A DNA stretch of 54,586 bases from Puniceicoccales bacterium (GTDB taxonomy: Bacteria > Verrucomicrobiota > Verrucomicrobiia > Opitutales > UBA953): positions 1 through 54,586 of the forward strand of contig JAIRPL010000024.1 in assembly GCA_031256995.1 (NCBI GenBank), in the 5' to 3' direction. Made by a program: the position numbers and the translations under genes. Position 1 is the stretch's first letter. Each line of letters starts with the position of its first letter. The notes under the pieces are model-generated. The model was given only the letters and a program-made list of their open reading frames with translations. It searched no databases and was not told the DNA's origin. Positions 33,517 to 46,800 of this stretch are shown here, one piece after another.

Positions 33517-36138
33517 CTATTGTTTCCAAACAAACTCGCAAACCTGGCCGGGCGTGGTGGAAACGTCGTACTCCAGCGTCTTGGGGACATTGGGCGGGGC
33601 GAGCTTCCCGGCGCTTTCGGGATTCGAGAAAATGGGGGCTGGAATCCCCGGATGCGCGAACAGGGCGTTTTCGTTCACGCCTTCGGCGGGCCTGAGGGCG
33701 CCGCCGCACGCCATTTTAATCTCGTTGGGGACGCGAAGACGCAGGTTGCCGCCGATGGTGGATTTGACCTTGAGCGATTTGAGCCGGCCATCCTCCCAAA
33801 CGATGCCCTCGACAAGGAAACCGCCGCGCGCACGCAGACCGTGGACGCTCCCGTTTTTCCAGACTTTTGGCAGCGCGGGCAGGATGTGCACCGCCCCGTC
33901 ATGGCTTTGAAGGAGCATCTCCGCGATGCCGGCGGCGCAGCCAAAGTTGCCGTCAATCTGGAAGGGCGGATGGGCGTCAAAAAGGTTCGGGTAGGTGCCG
34001 CCGCCGCTGCGGTAATCGACCTTCGCGCCGCCGACCAGGGTGAGCTGGTCGCGGATGAGCTTCAGGGCGCGATCCCCGTCAAGGAAGCGTGCCCAAGCGC
34101 AAACCTTCCACCCCATCGACCAGCCTGTGGCGGGATCGCCCCGATAGTTGAGGGAATTGCGGGCGGCACTGAAAAGTTGCGGGGTGCGACCCGCCGAGAT
34201 CTGCCACGAGGGGTAGAGGCCGTAGAGGTGCGAGATGTGACGATGGCGGTCATTGGTCCTGTCCCAGTCAAAAAACCATTCCTGAAGCTGTCCGTGGCGG
34301 CCGATGCGCATGGGGGAGAGGCGGGCGCGGGTGGCATCAAGTTTCTCGGCATAATCGGCATCAATGCCAAGCGCGCGGGCGGCGGCGGCGGTGTTGGCAA
34401 AAAGCTCAAAGAGAAGCTGGTTGTCCATCGTGGTCCCATAGGAAATGCCGCCATTGGGGAAACGATTCTCGGGGGAATTGGCCGGGGAGACGACGAGGTA
34501 ACGGGTGTCGGGCTCCTCGATGAGGAAATCGAGGAAAAACCGGGCGGCTCCCTTGAGCACGGGGTAAACAGAACGAAGGTATTCCTTGTCGCCGGAAAAG
34601 AGATAGCGGTCCCAAAGATGCTGGCTGACCCAGGCGCCGCCGGTGAGCCACATCCCGGAACCCGCGCTGTCGATCGGCCCCGTGATGCGCCAGACATCGG
34701 TGTTGTGGTGGAGCACCCAGCCGCCCGCGCCATACATTTCACGGGCCGTCCTGGCGCCGGAGACGGAAAGATCGCGGACAAGGCCGATGAAAGGCTCGTG
34801 AAGCTCGGCAAGGTTCGCGACCTCGGCCGGCCAATAATTCATCTCGGCGTTGATGTTGGTGGTGTACTTGCTGTCCCACGGGGGGTCTATCCGGTGGTTC
34901 CAAATGCCCTGCAAATTCGCGGGCTGGGTGCCGGGCTGGGAGGAGGAGATGAGGAGGTAGCGCCCGTATTGGAAGTAAAGGGAGACGAGCTGCGGGTCAT
35001 CGCCCTTGGCGAATTCGAGAACGCGGGTGTCGGTGGGCTTGGCGACGGCCGGCGTGGTGCCAAGGTCAAGGCGGACGCGGTCAAACTGCGCGCGATATTT
35101 TTCCGTGTGGGCGGAGCGAAGCTTGGAGTAGGCCGCGCCCAGCGGGCCGCCATCCTTGGGGGACAAGCGGCCAAGAGCGTCCCTGAGCTGCGCAAGGGAG
35201 CGGGCATCCGGATCGGCGCCGATGTCCGTGTAATCGACAAAGTTTGAGGCGATGGCGATGAGGATGACCGCCTCGTCGCCGTCGGTGAGCGAAAGGGCGC
35301 CATTGCCCGCCTCCGCCAATCGGCCGCCCGCGTGGAGGATGCTGACGCGCGTGGTGAACCTCACCTTCCCCTCAACGCCCTCCTGATCCTTGGTGGTGGC
35401 ACGCTGCACAATCTGGCCGCCCTCAACGGAAAACGCCTGCTTTGCGTGCGGCCCCTTGAGCCTCGCCGTGAAGGAAAGCGCGCCAGGCTTGTCGGCGGCA
35501 AGGCGGACAACGATGGCATCGCCGGCGAGATTGGCAAAAACCTCGCGTGTGAACCGGACGCCGCCGTGGGCGTAGGTGGTGGTGGCGAGGGCGTTGGCAA
35601 TGTCGAGCTGGCGGTGGTAATCCGTGACCTTGGAGAATTCCTGGCCGGGAAAGAGCAGCTCAAGGTCACCAACCGGCTGGTAGGACATGCCATGGCTCTT
35701 CTGCTTCCTGGGGTCCTTCTCATTCCGGTTGTTCGGATTCATGATGTCGCGGTTGATGAGCGACTCGGCCTCGCGCCATTTTTTCTCAAAAAGCAGCGCC
35801 CGTACCTTGGGCAGCGCGCCAAGGGCCTTGGGGTTGATGTTGTCATGCGGAGAGCCGGCCCAGACGGTGTCCTCGTTCAGCTGGAGACGCTCGGTCCCGA
35901 CACCGCCGAACACCATCGCGCCAAGGCGGCCGTTGCCGACAGGCAGGGCCTCCTCCCACTTGACGGCGGGAACCTCGTACCGGAGGCGAAGGTTGGCGTC
36001 GCATGCCGTGCCGCCAAGGGCGGGAGGGGTGGAACCGGCGCGGCAGGCGTCGGAAGCGGGGGCGGCCGGCGCAAACGCCACGGCGGAAATGGAGGCGCAA
36101 AAAAGCGCGGCGGCCTTGAGGAGGTTGGGATGGTGCAT
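33517..36138 (-). CDS. Secreted GH95-family alpha-L-fucosidase
   Basis: This 873-residue protein starts with a signal peptide ([28 protein letters not shown]). GH95 enzymes are inverting 1,2-alpha-L-fucosidases or related galactosidases acting on glycans. Family blocks include [32 protein letters not shown], the catalytic Asn pair region [14 protein letters not shown], the general-acid region [11 protein letters not shown]...[13 protein letters not shown], and [21 protein letters not shown] with the conserved Asp. The length fits the family (750-850 plus signal). The start at 36138 was chosen for the signal peptide; the frame is open upstream but without such a signal. A divergent MFS transporter follows. 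Confidence 0.93.
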   Translation of the reverse strand: MHHPNLLKAAALFCASISAVAFAPAAPASDACRAGSTPPALGGTACDANLRLRYEVPAVKWEEALPVGNGRLGAMVFGGVGTERLQLNEDTVWAGSPHDNINPKALGALPKVRALLFEKKWREAESLINRDIMNPNNRNEKDPRKQKSHGMSYQPVGDLELLFPGQEFSKVTDYHRQLDIANALATTTYAHGGVRFTREVFANLAGDAIVVRLAADKPGALSFTARLKGPHAKQAFSVEGGQIVQRATTKDQEGVEGKVRFTTRVSILHAGGRLAEAGNGALSLTDGDEAVILIAIASNFVDYTDIGADPDARSLAQLRDALGRLSPKDGGPLGAAYSKLRSAHTEKYRAQFDRVRLDLGTTPAVAKPTDTRVLEFAKGDDPQLVSLYFQYGRYLLISSSQPGTQPANLQGIWNHRIDPPWDSKYTTNINAEMNYWPAEVANLAELHEPFIGLVRDLSVSGARTAREMYGAGGWVLHHNTDVWRITGPIDSAGSGMWLTGGAWVSQHLWDRYLFSGDKEYLRSVYPVLKGAARFFLDFLIEEPDTRYLVVSPANSPENRFPNGGISYGTTMDNQLLFELFANTAAAARALGIDADYAEKLDATRARLSPMRIGRHGQLQEWFFDWDRTNDRHRHISHLYGLYPSWQISAGRTPQLFSAARNSLNYRGDPATGWSMGWKVCAWARFLDGDRALKLIRDQLTLVGGAKVDYRSGGGTYPNLFDAHPPFQIDGNFGCAAGIAEMLLQSHDGAVHILPALPKVWKNGSVHGLRARGGFLVEGIVWEDGRLKSLKVKSTIGGNLRLRVPNEIKMACGGALRPAEGVNENALFAHPGIPAPIFSNPESAGKLAPPNVPKTLEYDVSTTPGQVCEFVWKQ

Positions 36139-36411
36139 GGGTTTTGATGTTACGACTGGACAGGATGTTGCGGACGGGCGCGCGGTGAGCGCGGGGCGCG
36201 GGGCGGAAGCCCTTCGGGAAGGGCGCAGACCCTGACAGGCAGGAAATGAATGGCACCGGCAAAACGAAAGACAAAAAGAGGGACACGCCCATGGCACGCC
36301 GAGGAAAAGCCAGGGAGGGAGCGGTGGAGAAACGCGAAAGGGAGAGGCCGGCGGCGGCCGCCTGCCCATGGGGATTGTGCGGCGGGAGGGCGACGGCTTT
36401 CCTCGCGGGGC
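36139..36411. other. Divergent intergenic region between the GH95 gene and the MFS gene
   Basis: These 273 bp contain a stem-loop GCCCTT (36209-36214) / AAGGGC (36219-36224). Frames open through it on both strands have no family-like sequence. Confidence 0.4.
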
Positions 36412-37605
36412 ATGAGATTTGCAATTCAGCGCGGATTGGGAACGGAGTGGCGCATGGCGGCCGCGTTCTTCGTCGCGGGGTTCGGGACATTTGCCCTGAT
36501 TTACGACATCCAGCCGCTGCTCCCGGAATTCACCACCTGTTTCGGCGTGAGCGCGGCGACGGCAAGCCTCGCCCTCTCGCTGACCACGCTCTCGCTTTCC
36601 GCCGCGATGCTTGCCGCGGGGCGTTTGAGCGAGCTTGTGGACCGCCGGCGCATGATGAGCGCGTCCATCATGCTGGGCGGCCTGGCAAGCATCCTCTGCG
36701 CGCTGGCCCCGGGCTGGGGCGCCTTCCTTGCGCTGCGGGCATTGCTGGGCGCGGCCCTCGGCGGGCTTCCCGCCGTGGCACTGGCATACATCTCGGACAA
36801 CGCGCCGCCCGCGCGGCTGGCTGGAATGGTCGGGCTGTATGTCTCCGGGACGGCCTTTGGCGGCATGGCCGGGCGGCTCCTGGGGGGATTCATCACCAGC
36901 GCCTCGCAGGACTGGCGCCACACGGTGGCAGGCATCGGCGCGCTGTGCCTGCTCGCCGGCGCCCTCTTCCACCTCGCCCTCCCGCGGACGGACAATCGCG
37001 GCGCGGTGCCACCCCCAAGTGACAGCGCCGCCTCGCTTCGTGTGCTGGCAAAACGTTTCGCCGCGCAGTGGCGCGACCCGGTGCTACGCGCGCTGTTCAT
37101 CGAGGGGGCGCTGCTGCTGGGGTGCTTCGTGGCGACATTCAACTACCTGTGCTTCCGCCTCGCCCACGCGCCCTACAACTATTCGCACGAACAGGTTTCC
37201 CTGGTCTTCCTGATGAATCTCCTCGGCATGGTCGTCTCGCCGCTCTGCGGGCGGATCATCGCCAGGCATGGTCTCGCGGCGACATTGCGGGGATCATTTC
37301 TCCTGACCGTCGCCGGGTGCGCGCTAAGCCAGCTGGACTCGCTGTTTTTTCTGCTGGCCGGATGCGCGCTGGGGACGGTCGGCTTTTTCGCGGGGCACTC
37401 GACAGCCACAGCCTGGGTGAACCGCCACGCCCGGGACGGCCGCGCCATCGCCTCCGCCCAATACCTGACAACGTATTACATCGGGGCATCGCTGCTCGGC
37501 TGGCTCGGCGGCTGGGCCTGGCAATGGGCGGGCTGGGCGGGGGTGTGCGGCATGGTGGCGGCGGCGGCGCTGACCGCCGTGGCACTGACGCCGGGAAACG
37601 AGTGA
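36412..37605 (+). CDS. Major facilitator superfamily transporter
   Basis: From the ATG at 36412 the protein has 397 residues and twelve probable membrane helices. The cytoplasmic loop 2-3 motif is present as [14 protein letters not shown], and an antiporter-like helix 5 stretch ([21 protein letters not shown]) suggests efflux, as in YnfM-like proteins. The C-terminal half contains [22 protein letters not shown]. It is divergent from the GH95 fucosidase, but its antiporter-like helix 5 argues for efflux rather than sugar uptake. The open codons before 36412 encode a basic low-complexity leader and are probably not translated. Confidence 0.88.
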   Translation: MRFAIQRGLGTEWRMAAAFFVAGFGTFALIYDIQPLLPEFTTCFGVSAATASLALSLTTLSLSAAMLAAGRLSELVDRRRMMSASIMLGGLASILCALAPGWGAFLALRALLGAALGGLPAVALAYISDNAPPARLAGMVGLYVSGTAFGGMAGRLLGGFITSASQDWRHTVAGIGALCLLAGALFHLALPRTDNRGAVPPPSDSAASLRVLAKRFAAQWRDPVLRALFIEGALLLGCFVATFNYLCFRLAHAPYNYSHEQVSLVFLMNLLGMVVSPLCGRIIARHGLAATLRGSFLLTVAGCALSQLDSLFFLLAGCALGTVGFFAGHSTATAWVNRHARDGRAIASAQYLTTYYIGASLLGWLGGWAWQWAGWAGVCGMVAAAALTAVALTPGNE

Positions 37606-37891
37606 CGGCGTCCGGCCGAAGACCAAACCGCGCCGCCACAAAACACGCTTCGGGAAAGGATCCCCGAAAACGCGGGATCTTTGGGAAAAGAGCGGGCACA
37701 TGAAAGGTCCGCGACAGGGCATCGTTGAAGGCGGAGGCGATTCCCGCCGAAAGCCGCCCCGGGAATGCTGCACCCCAAGGCTCCGCGCGCATTCGATGCC
37801 CAGAGTGCCGGCTTTCTCCCATCATTTCCCTCGCCCCTCCCCTCCCCCGGCCCCAACCCGCACGGCGAATGCGGGTGGCACCGGGGCAGGA
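37606..37891. other. Convergent intergenic region
   Basis: A stem CCCGCA (37857-37862) / TGCGGG (37870-37875) lies just after the autotransporter stop; it lacks a T-run. Nothing else is evident in the 286 bp. Confidence 0.4.
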
Positions 37892-40800
37892 TCAAAACCG
37901 GTGCCTGTAGGAGACGGTGATGGAGTAGGGAATGGTGTACTTGGCACCGTAGGTGGCCTCGTAGTCCAGCTGGAGTGACTGCGAGGAGGTCAGGCGCAGC
38001 GCGGCGCCAAGGCCGATGGAGCCGCGAAGACCGTCGACGTTGGGGTCGAGGCGGGCGCTTTCATCCCTGCCACGGGCGGTGGCGGTGATGCCGCCGCCGG
38101 AGGATGTCTCGTAGGCGAGGGATGCGCGGACATAGGGATGCAGGGTGCTCACCCCGCCCAGGGCAAACGCGGCACCAAGGCGCAAGGCCGCCCCGGCGCG
38201 GAAAACGTCGGCGTCGTCCGGGGAGATCTGCAACGGGGCATCGTCGATGGCCCTGATCGTCGTGGAGTAGGAGTCGGCGATGACATGCGTCCAGGCGAGA
38301 TTGAACGTCGGCTCAAGATGGAGGCTGTGCGGCAGCGGCAGGGAAATGCGTTTCCCAAGCTCAAAAGCCAGGCCGGCGGCAAGGTCCTCATATTGGCCGC
38401 GATGGGCGTTCTCGCGCCCCTGCGGGGTGGCGGCGGTCGTGGCGGTGTAATCCACGTCAAAAGTCTGCCCCTGGGCGATGGCGGTGGCGAACCACCCATC
38501 CGGGCGGACATAGGCGGCGTAGAGGCCGAAGGCGGCGGAGTCGGCGTCGCCCTTCCCTCCGCGATTGTCGCGCAGGTGTATGCGGGTGGTCTGGTAACCG
38601 GCAAAACCGCCAATGTGAAGGCGGGCGTTGTCCACTAGGAACGCGGCGTCATAGCCGACATCGGCGCCATACTGGTTCGCGCGATAATCCGGGAGATTGG
38701 CCACGCCCAGGTCGGTATCAAGCTGGCGGGCGTAGGCGCGAAGCCAGAAGGCCGAGGATGTGGCCGGAAGAGCGGAGAACGCCGCGGACTTCGCGTCCCC
38801 GGCGCCACCGCCGGGGGCCGTGGACGCCTTTTCACCGGCATCGCGGGCGGAGGTGGCAAGGTCGGAGCGAAGCTCCACAAGCTGCAGAAGGAGGTTGTCC
38901 GTCTGCGCGAACCACGCCGGCGAGACCGCGGCGGCAAAGTTGGCCGCCGCAGTGACGGTTCCCGAGTAGCCGTCCGCGCGCAGGACGGGCGTGTGCGCAT
39001 CCTGCAACACGTAGTGATAAAGGCCGGCGTCCGTGTCCGAGCGCGGGTCGAGCACAAAGGTCGCGTTGGGGTAGCTCACCTCGGAGAGCGGCGCGCCATC
39101 CGTGGCGACGAGCGGGATGCGGGTGCCGCTGGTGGCGGCGGATTTGTTGTAGCCCGCGCGGACATAAAGGACATGGGAGCCATCGTGGTCGGCGACGGGC
39201 GTGGAGGGATCAAGAACCACACGGTCCGAATTGGCAGCCGCGCCATAATCGGTCTCAAGATCAAAGAAGCCCGCGACACCCGCGACCTCGTTGTGGAGGA
39301 CGCGGACGCCAAGGGTGTGCCCAAGGTTGCCAAAACGCACGGTCCCGGAGTTGTAAAGGGCGCCGGCGATGTCGGTGCGGCTGCGCCCGGCGTCAAGGGA
39401 AAGAAGCGCGCCCTCGCTGTTGTGCACATCCCCGCCATGCGAGGCCGCGCTTTCCAGGACGGCCCCGGCGTTGTTGCGAATCGAGCCGTTGCTCCACTGG
39501 CGCAGGCGAAGGCGCCCCGAGTTCTCAATGTCACCGGTGACGGCCCCGATGTCCGCCGAACCGCTGTTGGACAAGGCGCCGGTGAGGGTGCCCGAAAGGG
39601 TTGCCGCCGTGGAGGCGGACACGGTCAGGCTGGCGGTGACGTTCTGGGCCTCGAATGTCGCGCCGCAAGCCTCGATGAGGCCGCCGCCCGAGATGTCGCT
39701 GCCGATCCTGGCCGCCGCCCCAAGGACGAACAGCGCGCGCGGCCCGACCTCAAGGCCGACCTGGCTGCTGGTCTCAAAGGGGGCGGAGACACGCAGGGTC
39801 GCGCCGGGGGCGAGGGCGATCGAGGGAGTGCCCGCAAGGGTGAATTCGCCGGTGACGGCGAGCGAGGAGCCGGGGGCGACCTCCAGCCGCGCACTGCCGT
39901 TGAGGGAGACCCTGCCGGCGGACGCCGTCTCGGAGGCGAAAACGGCATCGCCGCGAAGCTCAAGGGTGCCGATGTCCGCCGCGCCCTCAAAGCGCAGGAC
40001 GGAAAGCGGCTCGGTGTTGCGGATGGTGCCGCGGGAGAAGGCGACGGTGCCCAGGAAGGTGAGGGTGCCGGGACCGCTTTTCTCAACGAGCGGCGCGGCG
40101 CCCTCCGTGACGGACAACTCGGCGAGACCGCCGCGAAGGACCTGGGGCACGCTCTGGTTGAAGACAACCGAGGCGCCGGAGGCGACGCGGATCGTCCCGA
40201 CATAGTCACCGCCAATCTCCAGATCCCGCGCGCCAAGGGCGGCGGAGGGATGGGCGGCGTCACCAACGCGGAGAACGCCGGCCTCCACGCGGGTGTCCCC
40301 CGTGTAATACTGCGGCACGGCCAGTATCAGGGTCCCGACGCCCCGTTTCGTGAGGGTGCGTCCATCCCAACCCACGGCGGACTTGCCCGCAAAATCCTGC
40401 CTGTCGGCGAGCGAATAGGTGAAAAGGTGCTCGCCCGTGATGTCAAAAACACCATCGGCCAGGTCGAATTTTCCCGCGTCGTCGATATGGATGTCATTCC
40501 AGCGCAAGGAGGCGCTGATGTAGAGGCCGGAGCCGAAGCCCGCCGGCGCGTTGGTGAACTGCAGCGTGGCGTAGTCGGTGGCCGCCGGCTCATGCCCGTC
40601 AAAAAGGTATTTTTTCGGAAGGGAGGCGGCCGGTATGGCGGAGTTCGTGGCGATGAGGATGGAGGCATCCGCCCCCAGGATCGCGCCAAGGTCATAGCCG
40701 CCGACATCAATGGTGGCATCCGCCGAGAAGGAAACCGAGCCAGCCTTCACAACGGCGCCGTCGGGATCAAAGGCGAGGCGCAAAGTGCCCGATTGCACGT

Positions 40801-43800
40801 CCAGGGCGCCGTTGACAACGAGCGGCGCGGCAAAGCTGGATGCGATGGAAAGCACACCCTCGCCGGCCTTGGTGAGTGTCGCGACATTCAGGAGGTCCAC
40901 GCCGGCGGCCGATCCCGCGTGAAGCGTGAGCGCCATGCCGGCGGAGTCATAGGTCGCGCCAGCGTCAAGCACCAGGCTCTGGAAAGTCTGCGGCTGGGCG
41001 GCGGTGGCGGAGGATCCGGCGTGGAGCGAAAGGCCGGAGGCCAGCGCAAGGCTGTCCGCCGTGGCAAGGGCGAGGCGCCCGTCAAAGACATCGACCGCGC
41101 CCCGGAGGGTGTTGCGCGCGCCAAGGGTGAGCGTGCCGGCGCCGGTTTTCACAAGCGCGCCAGCCCCCGTGAACCCACCCATGCCGGGCGAGCCAAAGGC
41201 GGCGTCGGAATCCAGGCGGAGCACGCCGCCATTGCCGGCAAACTCGACAGGGCGCTCCCAAAGCGCTCCGGAAAGGTCGAAGGCGAGCGTGGCGGCGGCG
41301 GCCACCGGCGAGCCGTCGGAAAGCGCGGGGACGGCGGAGTCAATCGTGGTGACGCCGGTGCCAAGCGCGGTGATGGAGCGGGCAAGCAGCACGCCTCCCG
41401 TGACACGCGTCCCGCCGGAATAGGTGTTCAGGGGGCTGGCGACATGGAGCACGCCGGGGCCGTCCTGAAGGAGCGAGCCGCCGCCGGAGATCACGCCGTC
41501 AAGCCGCTCGCCGGCCGCCGTGGCAAACCCGAGGGTGGCGCCGGCGTCCAGGCGGAATTCGCCGGTGTGGACATTGGGTGCGCCAGCCGCGCCCGCGCCA
41601 AGCGTCCCGCCAAAGCGCAGGGTGCCGCCGGAGACATGGGTCACCCCGGAATAGTCGGCGGCGCCTCCAAGGTGCAGAACGCCGGGACCGGTCTTCCGAA
41701 GGGAGACGGCATCCGCCGCCAGCCCGCCGGAGATCCGGCCCGCATAGGTCCCGTCCTCAAGGGTGAGGCTCCCGAGCACGATGGCGGATTCCGCCGGGCC
41801 GGAGAGCGTGCCCGTGGCCTGGGCGCGACCGCCCATGTCGAGCACCGCGGCGCCGTCGAGGGTGATGGAGCGTGTGCGGCCCAGGGCGGAGTCCGCCACA
41901 AGGCGCACCGTGTAGGAGCCACCGGCGGGCGCGGCGATCCGCGTGGGGCCGGCGTAGTCGTTCAAGCCGTTGCCAACCAGGACCGACTGGCCGGCGGCGC
42001 CGGTGATCTCAAAACCGCCAAGGCCCGAAAGGCGGGCAAGCACGGCGGGCGCGGCATTGCGCGCCCCGGTGGAGTCGAGGCGGACGACCTTGCCGGACCC
42101 GGCCTCGACACGGTCAAGTCCATAGCCGAGATAGAGACCGCGCGACGCGGGCGAGGCGTTGGAGCCGTCAAGCGACACGGCATGGGCGAAGTAGAACGCG
42201 CCAAGCGTCTCACCGCCCGCGTCCACCAATTCGCGGCGGACCGGCTGGCTGAACACAGCCCCGTTCTCGTCACGAAGCTCGAGCTGGCCGGGGAGCGTCA
42301 CGCCGTCCGCCTGGATGAGGAGCACCTGCCGCATCTCCGGGGCGGCCGCGAGGTCGAAGACATTCAGCGCGGGGTCGGGCAGGCTGGCGGCCGGGAGGCT
42401 CGAGCCAAGCGGGAGCAGGACGCGCCCGCCGCCCGTGGCGTCAAGCTGCGCAAGATTCTGGAGGGGCGTCTCCGGGGCAAGCAGGGTGGAGCCGAAAAGC
42501 AGCGAGCCACCCTGGAAGGAGAGGCGCTTCCCGGCCATGTCCGCCGGACTGCCCGCCAGCCCGGTGGCACCGGGGCCGATGGCAAGCACGGCGCCGGCCG
42601 AAAGGAGGCGGGCGGCGTCCGGCAGCGCGAAGGAACCGGAGCGGATGTCGAGGGTGGCATTCGCGGCAAAGGCGGCGCCGGCCGCGCCGGTGGCGCCGGA
42701 AAAGTCCAGCACCGACCCCGCCGCAGGCTCAAGCCGCAGTGTCGCATCGGCGCCTATGTCGAGCGCCACGGGAAGCCTGGTCACCGCGAGCGCGAGCGTG
42801 CCTCCGCCGGCGGTCACACGCAGGGTGCCGGAGAAGCCGCGCAGGGCATCCGGATTTGTGAGCGCCAGCAGGTTCCCGCTGGAGGCGGCCTGTGTCTTCA
42901 CAAGCGTGGAGTCCGTCCCGGAAAACACGCCGGAAAACACGCCCTGCCCGATGGCGAGCGTCCTGCCATCGCCAAGCTCCACCACCGAGCCGGCATCGCC
43001 ATCCAGACGGGCCAGCCCCGTGGCCGTGGCGTCCAGGCCGGAAATGTCGAGCACCGCCCCGGAAAGCCCGAGGCCCGCCGACGCGGCCAGCGAACCGCCC
43101 TGGGAAAGGAGGAGCCGGGCGCCCTCCACGTTCACGGCGCCCTGCAGCGGCGCGACGGAAAGGAGTGTGAGCGACGGGGCGACGCCCGCGCCGGCGGCCA
43201 CGATGGAGAGCGGCGCGTCCGCGGCGCCGGAGAGCACGCCGGAAAGGGTGGCGGAGAGGCCGGGGGCAAGCAGCATGGAGCCGCCGCCGGGGCCAAGGGT
43301 GACGGGGCGGGTGTCAAGGTCGAAGGCGGTGCCGCCAAGCTCCAGCGCGCCGCCCGACGAAAGGTTCAACGCGACCGTCGGCATGCCGAGCGAGCCGGGC
43401 GCGGGGGCGAAAAGCGTGGCGTTGGCGCCGACGCTGAACGAGCCGCCAAAACCCGTGTTCGCCGTGCCCAGCGTGACACGCACGGGCGCCTGCGCCGCGC
43501 CCGCGGCGCGGACATCGCCATAGCCATCAATGACATTGGCAAAGGTGCCGCCGGCGAGCAGGCCGAGCGAGCCGTCCACCGTGATCGCGCCGCCGCCGAC
43601 GCCGCCAAGGTCGCGCAGGAGCAGGGAGCCGTCCACGACACTCACACGGCCCGAGAAGGTGGCGGAGTTGCCGGAGACGACCACAAGCTCGCCCGGGCCG
43701 TCCTTGAGCAGGCGCGTGGAGGCCGCGCCCCGCAGGATCCCCGCGAAAAGGCTGTCGCCCGTGTCCGTGCCGCTGGCGCCGATTTGCAGCGTGAGCGTGC

Positions 43801-46800
43801 CGCCCCCGAGCGAGACGTCCGAGCCGGCGCCGGCGGTGATGGATTTCAAAACCGTCGTCCCGGACGCAAGCGCCGAGGCGTCAAACCCCGCGCCCGCCTC
43901 CAGCGTGAGCCGGGAGGAGGAGGCAATGCCGCCCTGGCCGGCAAGGGCGAGCGTCCCCTGCTCGACGCGGGTCGCCCCGGCGTAGTCGTTCACGGCGGTG
44001 AGCGTCAGCGTGCCCGGCCCCGTCTTGACAACGCTTCCGGAGGCCCCGTCCAGCACGGCGCCAAGCGTGCCGCCGCCCGTGCCCGGGAGATCCTTGACGC
44101 CCACGGTCAGCTCGATGCCGCCAAGGTGCGCGACGGCGCCGGGGGCCTGGGCATCGGAGGTCAGGTTGCGCAGGACGGCGCGCCCGGAGGAGACATCCCC
44201 AAGGTTCAGGATGGTGTGCGCGCCGAGGTGCAGCCCGGCCGCGGAGGAAAGCGAACCGGTGCCCGCGATTTTCAAGGAACCCTCGTGAAGGGTGACCAGG
44301 CCGGTGATCTCCTGCGGGACAAGCACGGTGAGCAGCCCGGAGCCGTGCTTGCCAAGTGTCGACGTGCCTGCGATGACGCCGGCGATCGTGCCCGCGCCAT
44401 CCTGCCCGCCGGACGTTCCCAGCGAGACCGGGTTCGCCCCGGCGTCCACGCGGGAATCCGCGGCCATGTCGAGATTGCGCCACACGCCGGAGCCGGTCCC
44501 GGAAAGGCCGGCCGTGGCAAGCTCGCCAAGGGAAAGCCCCTTCGCGCTGGCGAACGAGCCGGAGAGGGCGAGCGCCGCCCCGGGGGCCACGCGCACCTCG
44601 CCAAGGAAGCCCGTGCTCGCGCCCGTGAGGCGCAGCACATTGGAGGCGGGCGACCCGACGAGGAGGAGCGAGTCCACGTCGCCGGAAAACTCGCCGTCGA
44701 AGGAGGAGGAGGCCCCGCCGTCCACGCGCAGCGTGTTCGAGCCAAGCCGCACCGCGCCCGCGCCGCCGGAAAGGTTTTTCAGCGTGACCTCGGGCGCGCC
44801 GCCGGGCGCGTCCAAATGGGTGGCGATGTCCAGCAACGCGCCCGTCGCAAGGGAAAGCCCGGAGGCGTTCGGCAGGCCGGACTCCCCGGCAAGCCGCAGG
44901 GTCCCGGCCTCCACAAGCACCCCGCCACGAAGCGCGGCTTGCGCGGCGGTGAGTTCCAGCACCCCGGAGCCGCCCTTCACCAGGCCGTTCAAACCGGAGA
45001 TGGTGCCGGCAAAAAGTCCCGAGCCGTCGCCATAGGAACCCGGCGCGGACTCGCCCGCGAGGGTCTCGTCAAGCCCGCCGACAAGCAGGCGGGCGGTGCC
45101 GGCGGCGATGCTGCTTCCCGCCACGCCGGAGAGCGAGCGCAGGGCGGCGCTCCCGGTGACCTGGGAGGCGTCGAAGCGCGCATCCTGCCCCGTGAGCGCG
45201 AGGCCGGCGGAGGCGCCGATGGAACCCGCGCCAGCCAGCGTGAGCACGCCGTCCTCGACCTTGGTCAGGCCCGCGTACCCTTGTGTGTTGGAGAGCAGAA
45301 GCTCGTGCGGGCCGGCCTTCTCAAGGCCGCCCTGCCCCTTGATGACACCACGGAAGCGCACGCCCCCCTGGACGCCCGCGCCGCTCACGCGCAGCGTGTT
45401 GGCGCCAAGCACGACGATTGATTGGGACTGCGGGGAGATCTCGTCCGGAAGCGAGGCGGAGGAGGATGTCAGGCTCCGCACGACGACCGGGGCGCCGCCG
45501 GTGGGCGTGGCGCCGGAGATGTCGAAAGAGGCGGTGAGGGCGCCCTGGGGCGCGATCTCAATGGCGGCGGCGTTGGAAAGGGATCCCGCGCCGTCGAGCG
45601 CGAGCGTGCCCTCGCGGATGGTCGCCCTGCCCGAGAACAAGGTGGAGTTGTCGCCGGCAAGGGTCAGCCTGCCGCCAAGGACACGCAGTTCCCCCGCCCC
45701 GTAAAGGGTGCCTCCAAAAGTGCCGCCGGAGGCGACCCAAAGCGAGTGCGCCTCAAACCGGAGCACACTGCCCAAGACGCCATCAAGGCTGAGGAGCCGC
45801 AGCGGCGTGGAACCGGGGGTGGTCGCCTCAAAGCGCGTCGCCGGGGCGTTGAGGGTCAGGCGGGCGCCGGAGAGGTTGAGCGCGGCATCCTCCACGCTGA
45901 GCACGCCCTCGTGCACAACGAGGCTCGCGCTGAGGGCCGAGTAATCCCCGGCGAGGGAGAAAGTGCCGCCGCCACGCTTGGCGATGACGGGGATGACGCC
46001 GGACGTGAGATGGGAGACGTCCAGCGCGCCGCCAAAGGTGCCCGAGCCGGTGTTCACACCGCCGGTCTGGCCGACATCCAGCAGGCCACCGGCCGGGAGC
46101 ACGAGGGAGGAACCCGGCGCGCCATCGAGATTTTTAAGCACCACGGGGCCGGACCCGGTGGCACCGGAATAGTCGAGGCTGGCGCCGGAGGCGATTTCCA
46201 CGCGCCCCGAACTGGCCAGCGCATCCGGGCCGGCGGTGATGGCCAGCGTGCCGCCGAGCACGCGCGTCGTCCCCGAGTAGGCCTGCCGGCTTGAAAGCAC
46301 GAGCGTGCCGGAATTCAGTTTCTCCACGTCCCCATACCCTCCGATGACACGCGCGTACGTGCCGTCCACGGGCCGGTCATAGGTGCCCGTGTCCGCCGGG
46401 TTCTCGTGCTGGCGAAGGTCGAAACGCAGGACGCTTGAGGAGGTCTTGACATCCACCGCCGCGTCCGTGCCGGCGTACACGCCCGCCGCGTCCACGCTCT
46501 GCAGCGTCAGCACGCCGTCGAGCACCTCGGTCTTCCCCGTGTAGTCGTTCGCGCGGTAGAGGACGAGCTCGCCCTTCCCGCTCTTGGTGAGGGATCTGCC
46601 GTTCCAGCTGGAGCCGACGCCGCCGATGTCGCCGGTGAACACGGCGCTTTCCGCACGGTCCTGCAGCAGGCCGCCGGGCCGGGCGGCCTCGTCGTAATCA
46701 GGCCTGTGGCCGAGCACGAAGCTGTTGTTTTCCGCGACATTGAAGATGCCGTGCGCGTTGGCCGTGTTCGCGTTGTACCAGGCCAGGGCGGCGTTCACCT

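Noticed and set aside
36139-36972. N-terminal extension of the GH95 frame by 278 codons
   Set aside because: It is antisense to the MFS gene, and the signal peptide at 36138 marks the real start.
38993-45421. A plus-strand open frame of more than 2100 codons, and similar ones at 46706-50872 and 51248-52939
   Set aside because: They lie exactly antisense to the autotransporter, are low-complexity (Gly/Arg/Ala/Glu-rich) and resemble no family. They arise from the lack of stop codons opposite GC-rich repeats.
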